A stretch of DNA of 25,640 nt from an uncultured Bacteroidales bacterium (GTDB lineage Bacteria; Bacteroidota; Bacteroidia; Bacteroidales; UBA3663), in the NCBI GenBank assembly GCA_937899265.1, contig CALBPV010000062.1, forward strand, positions 1-25,640, given 5' to 3'. This document shows positions 9,201 to 16,255 of this stretch, one piece after another. The translations under genes were made by a program, and so were the position numbers. A model generated the notes under the pieces. It made no database searches and had not been told where the DNA came from. It saw only the letters and a program-made list of their open reading frames with translations. The stretch's first letter is position 1; the number at the start of each line of letters is the position of its first letter.

Positions 9201-9374
9201 TTTGTCGAACGTAACGGCCTTGTCCCTGTCTTCGAAGCCGAAGAAGGCTGCGTGACGGGCTTCGCGGTTGATTTGATTTACATTGGGGTCAAGCCACTCG
9301 GGGGTTCGGGCTTTTGCGGCCACCAGGGCGTATGCCATGACCCAAGCCAATAGGAAAGACAGAAATTTGTGCAT
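6258..9374 (-). CDS. Secreted GH2 beta-galactosidase (LacZ-type, with small-chain domain)
   Basis: The 1038-residue protein hydrolyses terminal beta-galactosides, probably in the periplasm: it has a signal peptide (MHKFLSFLLAWVMAYALVAA) and no lipobox. Domains in order are the sugar-binding jelly roll (about 45-245), Ig-like domain (about 250-355), TIM barrel (about 358-640), second Ig-like domain and the beta-galactosidase small-chain domain (about 760-1035, with FWRAPTDND). The proposed acid/base is E478 in SLGNEAGYG and the nucleophile E541 in CEYAHAMGNS; NRHE and TCHYP barrel motifs are also present. Length matches E. coli LacZ plus the signal peptide. It shares only a terminator with the convergent gls genes and follows the rpsU terminator, with a weak -7-like CAAGTTTG (9426-9419) but no -33. 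It could serve with the GH31 and GH3 enzymes on galactosylated oligosaccharides. A 1064-codon plus-strand ORF over this gene is a shadow. Confidence 0.93.
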   Translation of the reverse strand: MHKFLSFLLAWVMAYALVAAKARTPEWLDPNVNQINREARHAAFFGFEDRDKAVTFDKTQSARYLSMEGMWRFCFAKDHNDAPEGFWKPGYDDSQWVDFPVPGLFEMNGYGDRIYRNIGYAWSTQFASNPPYVEEKNNYTGSYRRTFRVPDAWKDGEVVFYVGSATSNLKVWVNGQFVGYSEDSKVAAEFNVTKYLKPGENTIAMQVMRWCDGSYLEDQDFWRFTGIAREVFLYSRPRRHVEDIYVTTQREAGSDNWSLDVQVLTGGKAGAPIRFFLAPFTDALAGSVADEKELFPEGASSPVTVDRNGVGHLRCTVLSPQCWSAETPALYRLLVQAGEEMVPLRVGFREVKVEDRQLKVNGRPILIKGVNRHELSPTGGYCVTPEEMKNDIRVMKELNVNAVRTCHYPDDPRWYELCDIYGLYVTAEANIESHGMGFKEKTLARNPLYKLAHMERDQANVRTFKNHASIIVWSLGNEAGYGENFEQCYDWIRSYEPTRPIQYEPAGQNGKTDIFCPMYYGYDNCEKYARGENPRPLIQCEYAHAMGNSLGGFKEYWELVRKYPAYQGGYIWDFVDQGLADTSRVTGKPVWTYGGDYGRYPASDYNFNCNGVVTPDRAITPQSKEVQYYYQNIWTEASLGDLRKGCFSVYNEYFFKPLENRKMIATLLVEGHPVSATAVPVPTVAPRQRVAVESPALAEAVTSVLQDNPDKEVTLVMACGTEARQEFVLRDRFSRVPMRPTVQKPLWADSTLSYYSLSAAGMTVTWGRRSGWIEYLDKENCPMLYDRTSITPDFWRAPTDNDYGARIQQKSWAWRNPKMELKSITCRPDKGEVFTVHNLPELNAQLSVTYTLREDGSLLVEEKLMADSAAKDMPQLLRFGMKWQMSAPYINNVYYGRGPEENYIDRHANQFLGTYRLKTSDAYWPYVRPQESGNHTDVRWWRLESDSSAMALPPLTVEAFNAPLNVQALPFLTDDIDDGYIKEKPCGHHSGDLTPRPYTVVHVASRMMGLGCINSWGAWPRSEYRMPYGNYELRFVIR

Positions 9375-9428
9375 TGTCTGTTGATTTATAAGGAATATAA
9401 TGGTGTTTCTGAAAATTGCAAACTTGGT

Positions 9429-9470
9429 AAAAAAGGGGGAAACATCGTCCGACGGGACGAGATTTCCCCC
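9429..9470 (-). terminator. Rho-independent terminator of rpsU
   Basis: Read on the minus strand, GGGGGAAA (9470-9463) pairs with TTTCCCCC (9442-9435). An inner TCGTCC/GGACGA helix lies within the loop, and the hairpin is followed at once by six T. It starts 32 nt after the rpsU stop and separates rpsU from the beta-galactosidase gene downstream. Confidence 0.85.
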
Positions 9471-9501
9471 TAAAGCTGTTCGTCGGCTGAGGCCGAATCA
9501 A

Positions 9502-9696
9502 TTATTCAGCGCTCTGCTCACGAAGGTGCTGCACATAGATGGCGCGTTCCATCTTCTTGCGGCGAACGTCACAAGGAGCGTTGAACTGCTGGCGGGAACG
9601 GAGTTCCTTCTGCACGCCGGTCTTGTCATACTTGCGCTTGTAGCGCTTGAGACACTTTTCAATGTTGTCACCTTCTTTAACGGGTACAATAATCAT
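9502..9696 (-). CDS. rpsU: 30S ribosomal protein bS21
   Basis: The 64-residue basic protein MIIVPVKEGDNIEKCLKRYK... with GVQKELRSRQQF and an Arg/Lys-rich C-terminal helix is bS21 at the usual Bacteroidetes length. It sits on the 30S platform; in this phylum bS21 with bS18 and bS6 holds the 3' tail of 16S rRNA so that Shine-Dalgarno pairing is blocked. rpsU itself is known in Flavobacterium to be autoregulated through an exceptionally strong Shine-Dalgarno sequence. Here none is present in the usual window before the ATG, but AAAGGAG occurs 55 nt upstream within a potential hairpin (see 9729-9780). The gene has its own promoter (9810-9840) and terminator (9429-9470). The start at 9696 is set by homology of the MI(I/V)VPVKEG N-terminus. 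Confidence 0.96.
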   Translation of the reverse strand: MIIVPVKEGDNIEKCLKRYKRKYDKTGVQKELRSRQQFNAPCDVRRKKMERAIYVQHLREQSAE

Positions 9697-9728
9697 ACTG
9701 TCTGTACGGCTTTGGTTAAATATAATCG

Positions 9729-9780
9729 GAGCGCCGGACCTCTTTTCACATCTCCTTTAGCCTCGATCCGGTGGTGCTCG
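9729..9780 (-). promoter_or_regulatory. Structured rpsU leader with loop-displayed Shine-Dalgarno sequence
   Basis: On the minus strand the leader can fold by pairing GAGC (9779-9776) with GCTC (9732-9729) and CCGGA (9771-9767) with TCCGG (9738-9734). A 28-nt apical loop then contains AAAGGAG (9758-9752), complementary to the conserved CCUCCUUU of the 16S rRNA tail. This is the strongest Shine-Dalgarno-like sequence I noticed at a leader in the window. Because rpsU is autoregulated by ribosomes lacking bS21 in this phylum, a regulatory role is plausible, but the 55-nt distance to the ATG is unlike the direct mechanism. Pairing was done by eye. Confidence 0.45.
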
Positions 9781-9809
9781 TCTGCTGCGGATTTTCCGCA
9801 AAGCGAGTG

Positions 9810-9840
9810 CAAAGATGATGAAAATTTCCGAAATTTCAAA
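9810..9840 (-). promoter_or_regulatory. rpsU promoter
   Basis: On the minus strand TTTG (9840-9837), 19 nt and CATCTTTG (9817-9810) match the -33/-7 pattern with one change (C for the first T). The downstream ATCTTTGCACTCGC string is identical to that at the tRNA-Ser promoter. Transcription should start near 9803, giving a leader of about 105 nt that contains the hairpin at 9729-9780. Confidence 0.7.
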
Positions 9841-9877
9841 ATATTTTGTCCTCTTTTTAAAGATTTCGGCCCGATTA

Positions 9878-9909
9878 TTTGGTCATTTCGTCATTTTTTG
9901 CCATATTTG
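9878..9909 (+). promoter_or_regulatory. Promoter of the Xaa-Pro aminopeptidase gene
   Basis: TTTG (9878-9881), a 20-nt spacer and CATATTTG (9902-9909) form a near-consensus Bacteroidetes promoter. Its predicted start near 9915 lies after the upstream in-frame start at 9879, so it decides the gene start in favour of the ATG at 9930. Confidence 0.7.
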
Positions 9910-9929
9910 CCAAACAATTTTCAAAAAAA

Positions 9930-11744
9930 ATGAACGAACGAACAGCTCGACTCCGGCAATTGAGGAAAGCCATGTCCAAAGCGGGCGTGGACTATTATTA
10001 CCTCACCAACGGAGATCCGCACGGCGACGAATATATGCCCCGGCATTGGAAAACGGTGGAATGGCTGACCGGCTTCACGGGCGACACTGCGCAGATTGTG
10101 GTATCGCGAGACGAAGCCCTGCTCTGGACCGACTCGCGCTTCTTCATCTCCGGTGCCCGTGAACTTGCAGGCTCTCCCTATACGCTCAAAAAGCTCAAAG
10201 TGCCCGGCGAAGGCACTCCGCTCAGTTGGCTCGACGAACAGAATCAGCTGAAAATGGGGACAGTGAACATCGGTATAGACGGAAGCGTCCTCACCACAGA
10301 CTTTGCCGAGGCTCTTGCTTCCATCGGGTACAAAACCGTGGACTTGCAGCCGTGGGACAAAATCTGGGCTGACCGTCCGGCGTTGCCTCAAGAGCCCGTG
10401 GAAATCTATTCCGACCGTCATTCCGGCGAGACGACGAAGGCGCGGCTCGGGCGCATCATGGAAGCACTTCGGAGCCGTCAGGCCAATGCGCTGGTCCTAA
10501 CACGGCTGGACGACATCGCATGGGCACTGAACCTCAGAGGCAACGACATTCACTGCACCCCCGTATTCGTAAGCTATGCCCTCATCACGGAATTTGGGAA
10601 TACCCTGTTCGTGAGCCGCAAAAAACTCAGCAAGCAGGTGATGCAATGCCTCCAAATGGACGGCGTGAAGGTGAAGCCCTACCGGAATTTCTTCTCCGTA
10701 CTGCAAGGCTTGGGCAAGAAATACAGTCTCTGCGTCGATCCTGCGGAGATTACGATTGAAGTGGACCAAGCCCTGACCCAATCGTCAGCCAAAGTTATCC
10801 GCACCGGGAATCCCGTGACCCTGATGAAAGCCCTCAAGAACGAAGTGGAGAGCGAAGGCGAACGGCTGGCCATGCGCAAAGACGGCATCGCCCTGACGCG
10901 ATTCTACCATTGGCTGGACGACCGGCTGAACCGTCCTTCGGAATTCACGATGGGCAACGAAGGAAACATTGTCATCGACAACGAGGTGACCGAATTGGAT
11001 TGTGTGGAGAAACTCAAAGAGTTCCGGCGCGAACAGGAAGGCTACCGCGACGAAAGTTTCGATGCCATAGTGGCCTGGCGCGAACATGCGGCCCTGCCCC
11101 ATTACTTCCCGACAGAAGCATCGAATGTTCCGATTTCCGGCAACGGCCTCCTGCTCATCGACACGGGCGGACAATATCTGGACGGCACGACCGACATCAC
11201 GCGAACCATCCCCGTGGGGACGCTGACCGACGAGGAGAAACGGGACTATACGCTCGTCCTCAAAGGACACATCCGTCTGGCCACCGCCTGTTTTCCCGAG
11301 GGGACGCGTGGAGACCAGCTGGACGCTTTGGCCCGAATGGACTTGTGGCGGGAAGGGAAAACCTTTCTCCACGGAACGAGCCACGGCGTGGGTCACTACC
11401 TCTGTTGTCACGAAGGGCCGCAGAGTGTGCGCATGGAACACAATCCGCAGCCGCTGATGGAAGGCATGGTCATCAGCAACGAGCCGGCCATGTATGTGGA
11501 AGGTTCGCACGGCGTACGCCACGAGAACTGCATCCAAGTGGTTCCGTTTTGCCCGGGCTATCTCAAGTTCGAAACGCTGACGCTCTGTTGGATAGACACC
11601 GCCCCCCTCTTGCGCGAACTCATCACTGACGAAGAGCGGCACTGGATTGACGACTATAATAATATGGTATATGGCGAATTGTCGCCCCACTTGAACGAAA
11701 GCGACAGAATGTGGCTTGCCGCCAAAACAAAACCCATGGCATAA
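9930..11744 (+). CDS. pepP: Xaa-Pro aminopeptidase (aminopeptidase P, M24B, large form)
   Basis: The 604-residue cytosolic-looking enzyme has two N-terminal creatinase-like domains (about 1-140 and 155-310), a pita-bread M24 catalytic domain (about 315-540) and the C-terminal tail of the large eukaryote-like APP1 form. It releases an N-terminal residue preceding proline. The dinuclear metal ligands are visible: D411 in LLIDTGGQY, D422 in GTTDITRT, H485 in GTSHGVGH, E518 in ISNEPAMY and E532 in RHENCIQ. I chose the ATG at 9930 (MNERTARLRQL) over the longer frame from 9879, because the promoter's predicted start lies between them and homologs start at this point. No signal peptide is seen with this start. 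The gene stands alone, divergent from rpsU, and ends before a hairpin shared with the convergent tRNA. Confidence 0.93.
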   Translation: MNERTARLRQLRKAMSKAGVDYYYLTNGDPHGDEYMPRHWKTVEWLTGFTGDTAQIVVSRDEALLWTDSRFFISGARELAGSPYTLKKLKVPGEGTPLSWLDEQNQLKMGTVNIGIDGSVLTTDFAEALASIGYKTVDLQPWDKIWADRPALPQEPVEIYSDRHSGETTKARLGRIMEALRSRQANALVLTRLDDIAWALNLRGNDIHCTPVFVSYALITEFGNTLFVSRKKLSKQVMQCLQMDGVKVKPYRNFFSVLQGLGKKYSLCVDPAEITIEVDQALTQSSAKVIRTGNPVTLMKALKNEVESEGERLAMRKDGIALTRFYHWLDDRLNRPSEFTMGNEGNIVIDNEVTELDCVEKLKEFRREQEGYRDESFDAIVAWREHAALPHYFPTEASNVPISGNGLLLIDTGGQYLDGTTDITRTIPVGTLTDEEKRDYTLVLKGHIRLATACFPEGTRGDQLDALARMDLWREGKTFLHGTSHGVGHYLCCHEGPQSVRMEHNPQPLMEGMVISNEPAMYVEGSHGVRHENCIQVVPFCPGYLKFETLTLCWIDTAPLLRELITDEERHWIDDYNNMVYGELSPHLNESDRMWLAAKTKPMA

Positions 11745-11780
11745 CCGGTCAAGTTCCGTCAAAGGGACTTGCAGGGAACT

Positions 11781-11815
11781 AAAAAAAGCCGGCACTCCGA
11801 TGAGCGCTGGCTTTT
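11781..11815 (-). terminator. Terminator of tRNA-Ser, also facing pepP
   Basis: On the minus strand AAAAGCCAGCGCTCA pairs with TGAGTGCCGGCTTTT around a CGGA-like loop with one mismatch, followed by a run of seven T (11787-11781). The first stem base is the last base of the tRNA CCA end. On the plus strand the same hairpin has a shorter T run and could end the pepP transcript 36 nt after its stop. Confidence 0.75.
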
Positions 11816-11905
11816 GGCGGAAAGAAGGGGATTCGAACCCCTGAAACGCTTTTGGCGTTTACTCGCTTTCCAGGCGGGCCTCTTCAACCACTCGAGCATC
11901 TTTCC
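11815..11905 (-). tRNA. tRNA-Ser (anticodon GGA), CCA encoded
   Basis: The 91-nt minus-strand sequence folds as a class II tRNA. The acceptor arm is GGAAAGA/TCTTTCC followed by G and an encoded CCA. The D arm contains TCGAGTGGTTGAAGA. The anticodon loop CTGGAAA has GGA at 11871-11869. The long variable arm is AAACGC/GCGTTT. The T arm is GGGG-TTCGAAT-CCCC. The anticodon reads UCC and UCU serine codons. The anticodon stem CCCGC/GCGAG has one C.A mismatch at pair 28-42. Its own promoter lies at 11945-11976, and the terminator starts directly at the CCA. Confidence 0.95.
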
Positions 11906-11944
11906 GAAGAACGGTTGAATTGCAAACTTTCAATTTTGCGAGTG

Positions 11945-11976
11945 CAAAGATAGCGTTTTTAAATGAGATTTCCAAA
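11945..11976 (-). promoter_or_regulatory. tRNA-Ser promoter
   Basis: On the minus strand TTTG (11976-11973), a 20-nt spacer and TATCTTTG (11952-11945) are a full consensus match. The initially transcribed GCACTCGC is the same as at the rpsU promoter. The mature tRNA 5' end lies about 35 nt downstream. Confidence 0.78.
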
Positions 11977-12065
11977 TTTTTTGCAATATTTTTCTCAAAA
12001 AAAGCACTTTTCTTGGCCAAGGATGGCTTTTGCAAGGCATTTTTGTTAAAAAATCGGGGCAAAGT

Positions 12066-12097
12066 TTGTTTAATTCGCTTTTTTTCCGTATCTTCGC
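12066..12097 (+). promoter_or_regulatory. Promoter of the HTCS gene
   Basis: TTTG (12066-12069), a 20-nt spacer and TATCTTCG (12090-12097; one mismatch, C for T) form a near-consensus promoter. The predicted start near 12103 leaves a short leader before the ATG at 12122. Confidence 0.68.
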
Positions 12098-12121
12098 ATC
12101 GGCATTTTACCTTAAAAAGAT

Positions 12122-15100
12122 ATGAACCTTTTGATGAAAAAATATTTGACTGCTCTGGCCGGCCTTGCTTTCATGACGGCATGGGCCTCACCACACCATT
12201 ACACCTTCCATCGGTTGGGTGTCAACAACGGACTGTCCGGAGGAGCTGTTTTGGCCATCCAGCGCGACTCGCGCGGCTTCGTATGGTTCGGCACATCCAC
12301 CGGCCTGGAACGTTATGACGGCTACACCGTTGTAAACTATCAAAGCCAAGCCTCCGACACTACGTCCCTGCCGGGCAACCTCGTGACCGGGCTTCAGGAG
12401 ATTCCCGAGACAGGCTCTCTGTGGGTAAAGACCGACCTCGGGTACTCCATCATGGATCGGAAGACCGGCAAATTCGATTCCAAGTGCCGGCAGGTGATGT
12501 TACGCATCGGCAGTCGCGATGTACCGGATTTCGTTCACCACTCCGAGAAAACCGGCCGTACGTGGATTCACACCCCCTCGGAAGGTCTTTGGGCCGTGGA
12601 AGCCGGCGGCAAGAACGCCCGGCTCATCAAACAGGAATTGTTCCCCGAAGGAATTGCCCTGAAGAGCATCTCCGACTGCAAAGAAGGCGTGTTGCTCTCC
12701 TACGCCAATGGGCAACAATATCTCATCGATGCCGTAGAGCTGCGCCCCCTGTGGCGACTTGACGACTTGAAAGACAGCGGGTTGAATGACTATGCCACAT
12801 TTGTGGACAGTCAGGATCTCATTTGGATTTACAGCATGAAAGGACTGCACGTATATGACTTGCAGTCCCGGAAATTCATGGACGAGATGGCTGCCCCCTG
12901 GAACCGTTCCGATGTCATCATCCACACCATTGCCGAAGATGCCGACGGCAACATTTGGATAGGTACAGACGCCACAGGCATCGATGTGTATGACAAACGC
13001 ACCGGTTCCATCACCCGGCTCCAGCACGACGAGACAAACACCCAGACCATTGCCCACAACACCATTCAGTCCTTGTACTTGGACCAAGAGGGCGTGATGT
13101 GGGTCGGCAGTTACAAAAACGGCGTTTCCTGCTGCTATGCCCGCCCCACGGGACAGGAAATGTATCGGCTGCAGGACATCACTTGCATCGAAGAGGCCGA
13201 TTCCGCGCATCTGTGGCTTGGCACCAACGGCAAAGGCATCATTCGCTGGAATCTCGAAAACGGTGAAGCCGAGCCCTTTGCACAAGCCGATGCCACCGAA
13301 AACCATCCCATTGTGGGTCTCACCCAAACCTCTGCCGGCAATCTCTACGCCTCCACCTTCATGGGCGGCATTTACGGTGTGGAAAAAGGACGCATCAAAC
13401 ATTGGACAGGTCCTCTCAACGGGGCTCCCGCCACCGATGAACAGGCAGCCAATGCCAATGTCTGGGCCACCTGTGAAGACCGCAACGGCAACCTTTGGGT
13501 GGCTACCCTCGGCGGCGGTTTGCAATATCTGGACATCCAGACCGGAAAGTTCACGACCTACAACAGCGCCAACGGAACCCTGCCCAACGACTACCTGACA
13601 TCCCTTGCCCTCTCGCCCGACGGGCGCACCCTGGCCATCGGCTTCGCTTCCACCGGCGTAGGTCTTTTGGATACCGAAACGAAGAAATACACGGATCTTC
13701 AGGTGGAGCACGTGTTGCCCAACGGCTACGACAACCCGGGGGACCTCCCCTCCAGCCTAAAAGGCATCAACCAGATCATGTATGACTCGAGAGGTCTCTT
13801 GTGGATAGCAGCCAACGGCGGTGCCGGTGTCTATGAAGAACAGCACCACTCCGTGAAAGTCTTTGTCAACCAGATTCCTCAGGGTCTGAGCATTGCCGAA
13901 GACAAGAACAACATGATTTGGCTGTCCACCCAGCGCACCGTCAAGCAAGTGGCGTTGACACCCCACACAGAAGCTTCCGGCGCCTATTATCCCACATCTT
14001 GGGATTATGAGGTTATCTCCTACGGCGAGACCGTGGGTCTGTTGAATTCGGAATTCAACCAGCGCTCGATGAAATGTCTCTCCGACGGACGCATCGTAGC
14101 CGGCGGCATCAACGGCATCGACGTTTTCAATCCGGACAAAGTCAAGCAGGACAGCGCAGCCAGCGATGTGTTCTTTGCGGCTGTCAGAGTGATGGACAAA
14201 TACTTGAGCGGCGATATCAACGAGACGCGCGCGGTCAATCTGACCCACAACGACAAGGTCATTTCCATCTTCTTGGCCGCCAATCAGTATGCCAAACCCG
14301 GACGAAACCGCTTCAAGTACAAACTCGAAGGTTTTTCGAACGAATGGATGGCACTGCCCGTCGGAGCCAGAACCCTGACATTCACCAACCTCAATCCGGG
14401 CAAATATGTGCTTCACGTCAAGTCGTCCGACGAAATCGGACAACGCGACGGAAAGGAAGAAATCATGAAAATCAACATCACGCCTCCCGTTTGGCAGACG
14501 TGGTGGGCATACCTGTTCTATATATTGCTCTTCCTTACCTTCCTCGCTCTCATGTGGCGGTGGTCAATCAATCGTGTCCGAACCAAAGAACGCCTGGCCC
14601 AAATGAGCCAACAGTTGAGCCACGACGAAGAGGTGAACCGCATGAAGACGCAGTTCTACACCAACGTGAGCCACGAGCTGCGCACCCCGCTCACACTCAT
14701 CCTCGGCCCGCTGGAGAAACTGATGGCTACCGTCAAAGACCCCTCTCAGAAGGAACAGCTGGGACTCATGCAACGCAATGCCAACCATCTTCTGGACATG
14801 GTGAACCAATTGCTCGACTTCCGCAAGTTGGAAGACGGACGCGTGAAACTTAACTTGACAGAAGGCGACATTGTGGATTTCCTGCGACAGGTTTCCAAGC
14901 GATTCGAACCCATGTCCGACCATAAGCAGATACGGTTCTCGTTCTATACGGAGCTTGAGTCGCTTATCATGGCCTTTGACGCCGACAAGATGGACAAAAT
15001 CCTGAGCAACCTTCTCTCCAACGCATTCAAGTTCACCCCCGAGAAGGGGCGTGTCACCATACAGCTCGAAACCGAAACCGAATCCACCACCGGAGGCGTG

Positions 15101-16189
15101 ACACAGGACAATCTTATCATCAAGGTATCCGACACAGGAGCCGGCATTCCCGATGCCGACAAGGCAAAGGTGTTTGATGTATTCTACCAGTCGATGCAGA
15201 GCAATGTGCAGGCTGTCGGCTCGGGCATCGGCCTCAGCATGGTGAAAGACTTTGCCGAACTGCACGGCGGCGGGGTGAGTGTACATGACAATACCGGCCG
15301 CGGCACCGTCTTCAGAGTTAAGATTCCCGTCCGTCATGTCGATCCCAAGACTCCGCTCCCGAATTTGGAGTCCTCTGAGCCCGAAAGGGAATATGAAGAC
15401 GAAATCCCCGAGGAGAACAAGGATGTTCCTACCACGATTCTCATCTGTGACGACAACGAAGACTTCCGTCTCTTCATGCGCTCTTCGCTCGAAGGCAACC
15501 ATAAAGTGCTTGAAGCCGTGAACGGCAAGGAAGCCCTTTCCATCCTCGGAAAAGTGGTGCCCGACTGCGTCATCTCCGACATCATGATGCCTGAAATCGA
15601 CGGCAACGAGCTGTGCCGCTGCATCCGCGAAGATTCCCGCCTCCACCTCGTGCCCGTGCTTCTGATTTCCGGATTACAGACCGCAGAAGCAAGAATCGAA
15701 AGTTTGGAGGCCGGAGCCGACGATTATCTCACGAAGCCTTTCTCCGTCAAAGAAATGAATCTCCGCTTGAGACATCTCCTGGAAGTGTCCCGGCTGCGTC
15801 AGGCCCAACCCAAACTGATAGACCCGACGCCCTCCGACGTGGAGATTGTTTCCCACGACGAGCAGTTCGTGAAGAAGGCCGTCCAGTACGTAGAGGACAA
15901 TATGGGACGTTCCGACCTCAGCGTGGAGGATATGAGCCAGGCCTTTGCCATGAGCCGGGTAATGCTCTACAAGAAGCTCCTCTCGCTCACCGGACTTTCG
16001 CCCATCGAGTTCATCCGCAATATCCGCCTGAAACGTGCGGCCCAATATCTGCGTGAAAGCCAGGACCGAATCTCCGAGATTGCCTATCGCGTCGGCTTCA
16101 ACAACCCCAAGTTCTTCTCCCGGTATTTCAAGAGCCTATACGGCATGCTGCCCACAGAATACCGCGAGAAGGAAGGCAACGCCAAATAG
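12122..16189 (+). CDS. Hybrid two-component system regulator (HTCS)
   Basis: This 1355-residue protein is a complete one-polypeptide sensor-regulator of the Bacteroidetes glycan type. Order: signal peptide/anchor (1-22), two-component-regulator beta-propellers (about 25-680, starting LGVNNGLSGGAV...DSRGFVWFGT), Y_Y_Y domain (about 720-785), a membrane segment (about 794-816), HisKA with H851 in NVSHELRTPL, HATPase (LLSNAFKFT, DTGAGI, GSGIGLS), receiver domain with acidic pair D1110/D1111 and phospho-acceptor D1153 in ISDIMMPEIDG, and a C-terminal AraC-type DNA-binding domain (about 1255-1350). All catalytic residues seem present. Such proteins bind an oligosaccharide in the periplasm and activate nearby glycan genes, here plausibly the GH31/GH3 cluster. 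The start at 12122 or the in-frame ATG at 12134 are both possible. It is followed 66 nt later by dcuB with no promoter visible between. Confidence 0.96.
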   Translation: MNLLMKKYLTALAGLAFMTAWASPHHYTFHRLGVNNGLSGGAVLAIQRDSRGFVWFGTSTGLERYDGYTVVNYQSQASDTTSLPGNLVTGLQEIPETGSLWVKTDLGYSIMDRKTGKFDSKCRQVMLRIGSRDVPDFVHHSEKTGRTWIHTPSEGLWAVEAGGKNARLIKQELFPEGIALKSISDCKEGVLLSYANGQQYLIDAVELRPLWRLDDLKDSGLNDYATFVDSQDLIWIYSMKGLHVYDLQSRKFMDEMAAPWNRSDVIIHTIAEDADGNIWIGTDATGIDVYDKRTGSITRLQHDETNTQTIAHNTIQSLYLDQEGVMWVGSYKNGVSCCYARPTGQEMYRLQDITCIEEADSAHLWLGTNGKGIIRWNLENGEAEPFAQADATENHPIVGLTQTSAGNLYASTFMGGIYGVEKGRIKHWTGPLNGAPATDEQAANANVWATCEDRNGNLWVATLGGGLQYLDIQTGKFTTYNSANGTLPNDYLTSLALSPDGRTLAIGFASTGVGLLDTETKKYTDLQVEHVLPNGYDNPGDLPSSLKGINQIMYDSRGLLWIAANGGAGVYEEQHHSVKVFVNQIPQGLSIAEDKNNMIWLSTQRTVKQVALTPHTEASGAYYPTSWDYEVISYGETVGLLNSEFNQRSMKCLSDGRIVAGGINGIDVFNPDKVKQDSAASDVFFAAVRVMDKYLSGDINETRAVNLTHNDKVISIFLAANQYAKPGRNRFKYKLEGFSNEWMALPVGARTLTFTNLNPGKYVLHVKSSDEIGQRDGKEEIMKINITPPVWQTWWAYLFYILLFLTFLALMWRWSINRVRTKERLAQMSQQLSHDEEVNRMKTQFYTNVSHELRTPLTLILGPLEKLMATVKDPSQKEQLGLMQRNANHLLDMVNQLLDFRKLEDGRVKLNLTEGDIVDFLRQVSKRFEPMSDHKQIRFSFYTELESLIMAFDADKMDKILSNLLSNAFKFTPEKGRVTIQLETETESTTGGVTQDNLIIKVSDTGAGIPDADKAKVFDVFYQSMQSNVQAVGSGIGLSMVKDFAELHGGGVSVHDNTGRGTVFRVKIPVRHVDPKTPLPNLESSEPEREYEDEIPEENKDVPTTILICDDNEDFRLFMRSSLEGNHKVLEAVNGKEALSILGKVVPDCVISDIMMPEIDGNELCRCIREDSRLHLVPVLLISGLQTAEARIESLEAGADDYLTKPFSVKEMNLRLRHLLEVSRLRQAQPKLIDPTPSDVEIVSHDEQFVKKAVQYVEDNMGRSDLSVEDMSQAFAMSRVMLYKKLLSLTGLSPIEFIRNIRLKRAAQYLRESQDRISEIAYRVGFNNPKFFSRYFKSLYGMLPTEYREKEGNAK

Positions 16190-16255
16190 ACGTTACAGCT
16201 CCGTAAGACAAAAAGCAATATTTCCAAACACATTCCAAACTAAAAAAAGACATTC

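Noticed and set aside
6159..9353. A 1064-codon open frame on the plus strand, antisense to the beta-galactosidase
   Set aside because: The minus strand encodes an unambiguous full-length GH2 enzyme. The antisense frame is kept open by codon bias, shows no recognisable domain and starts inside glsB.
9879..9929. Longer start for the Xaa-Pro aminopeptidase
   Set aside because: The frame from 9879 begins at the -33 element and upstream of the predicted transcription start, so those codons are unlikely to be in the mRNA.
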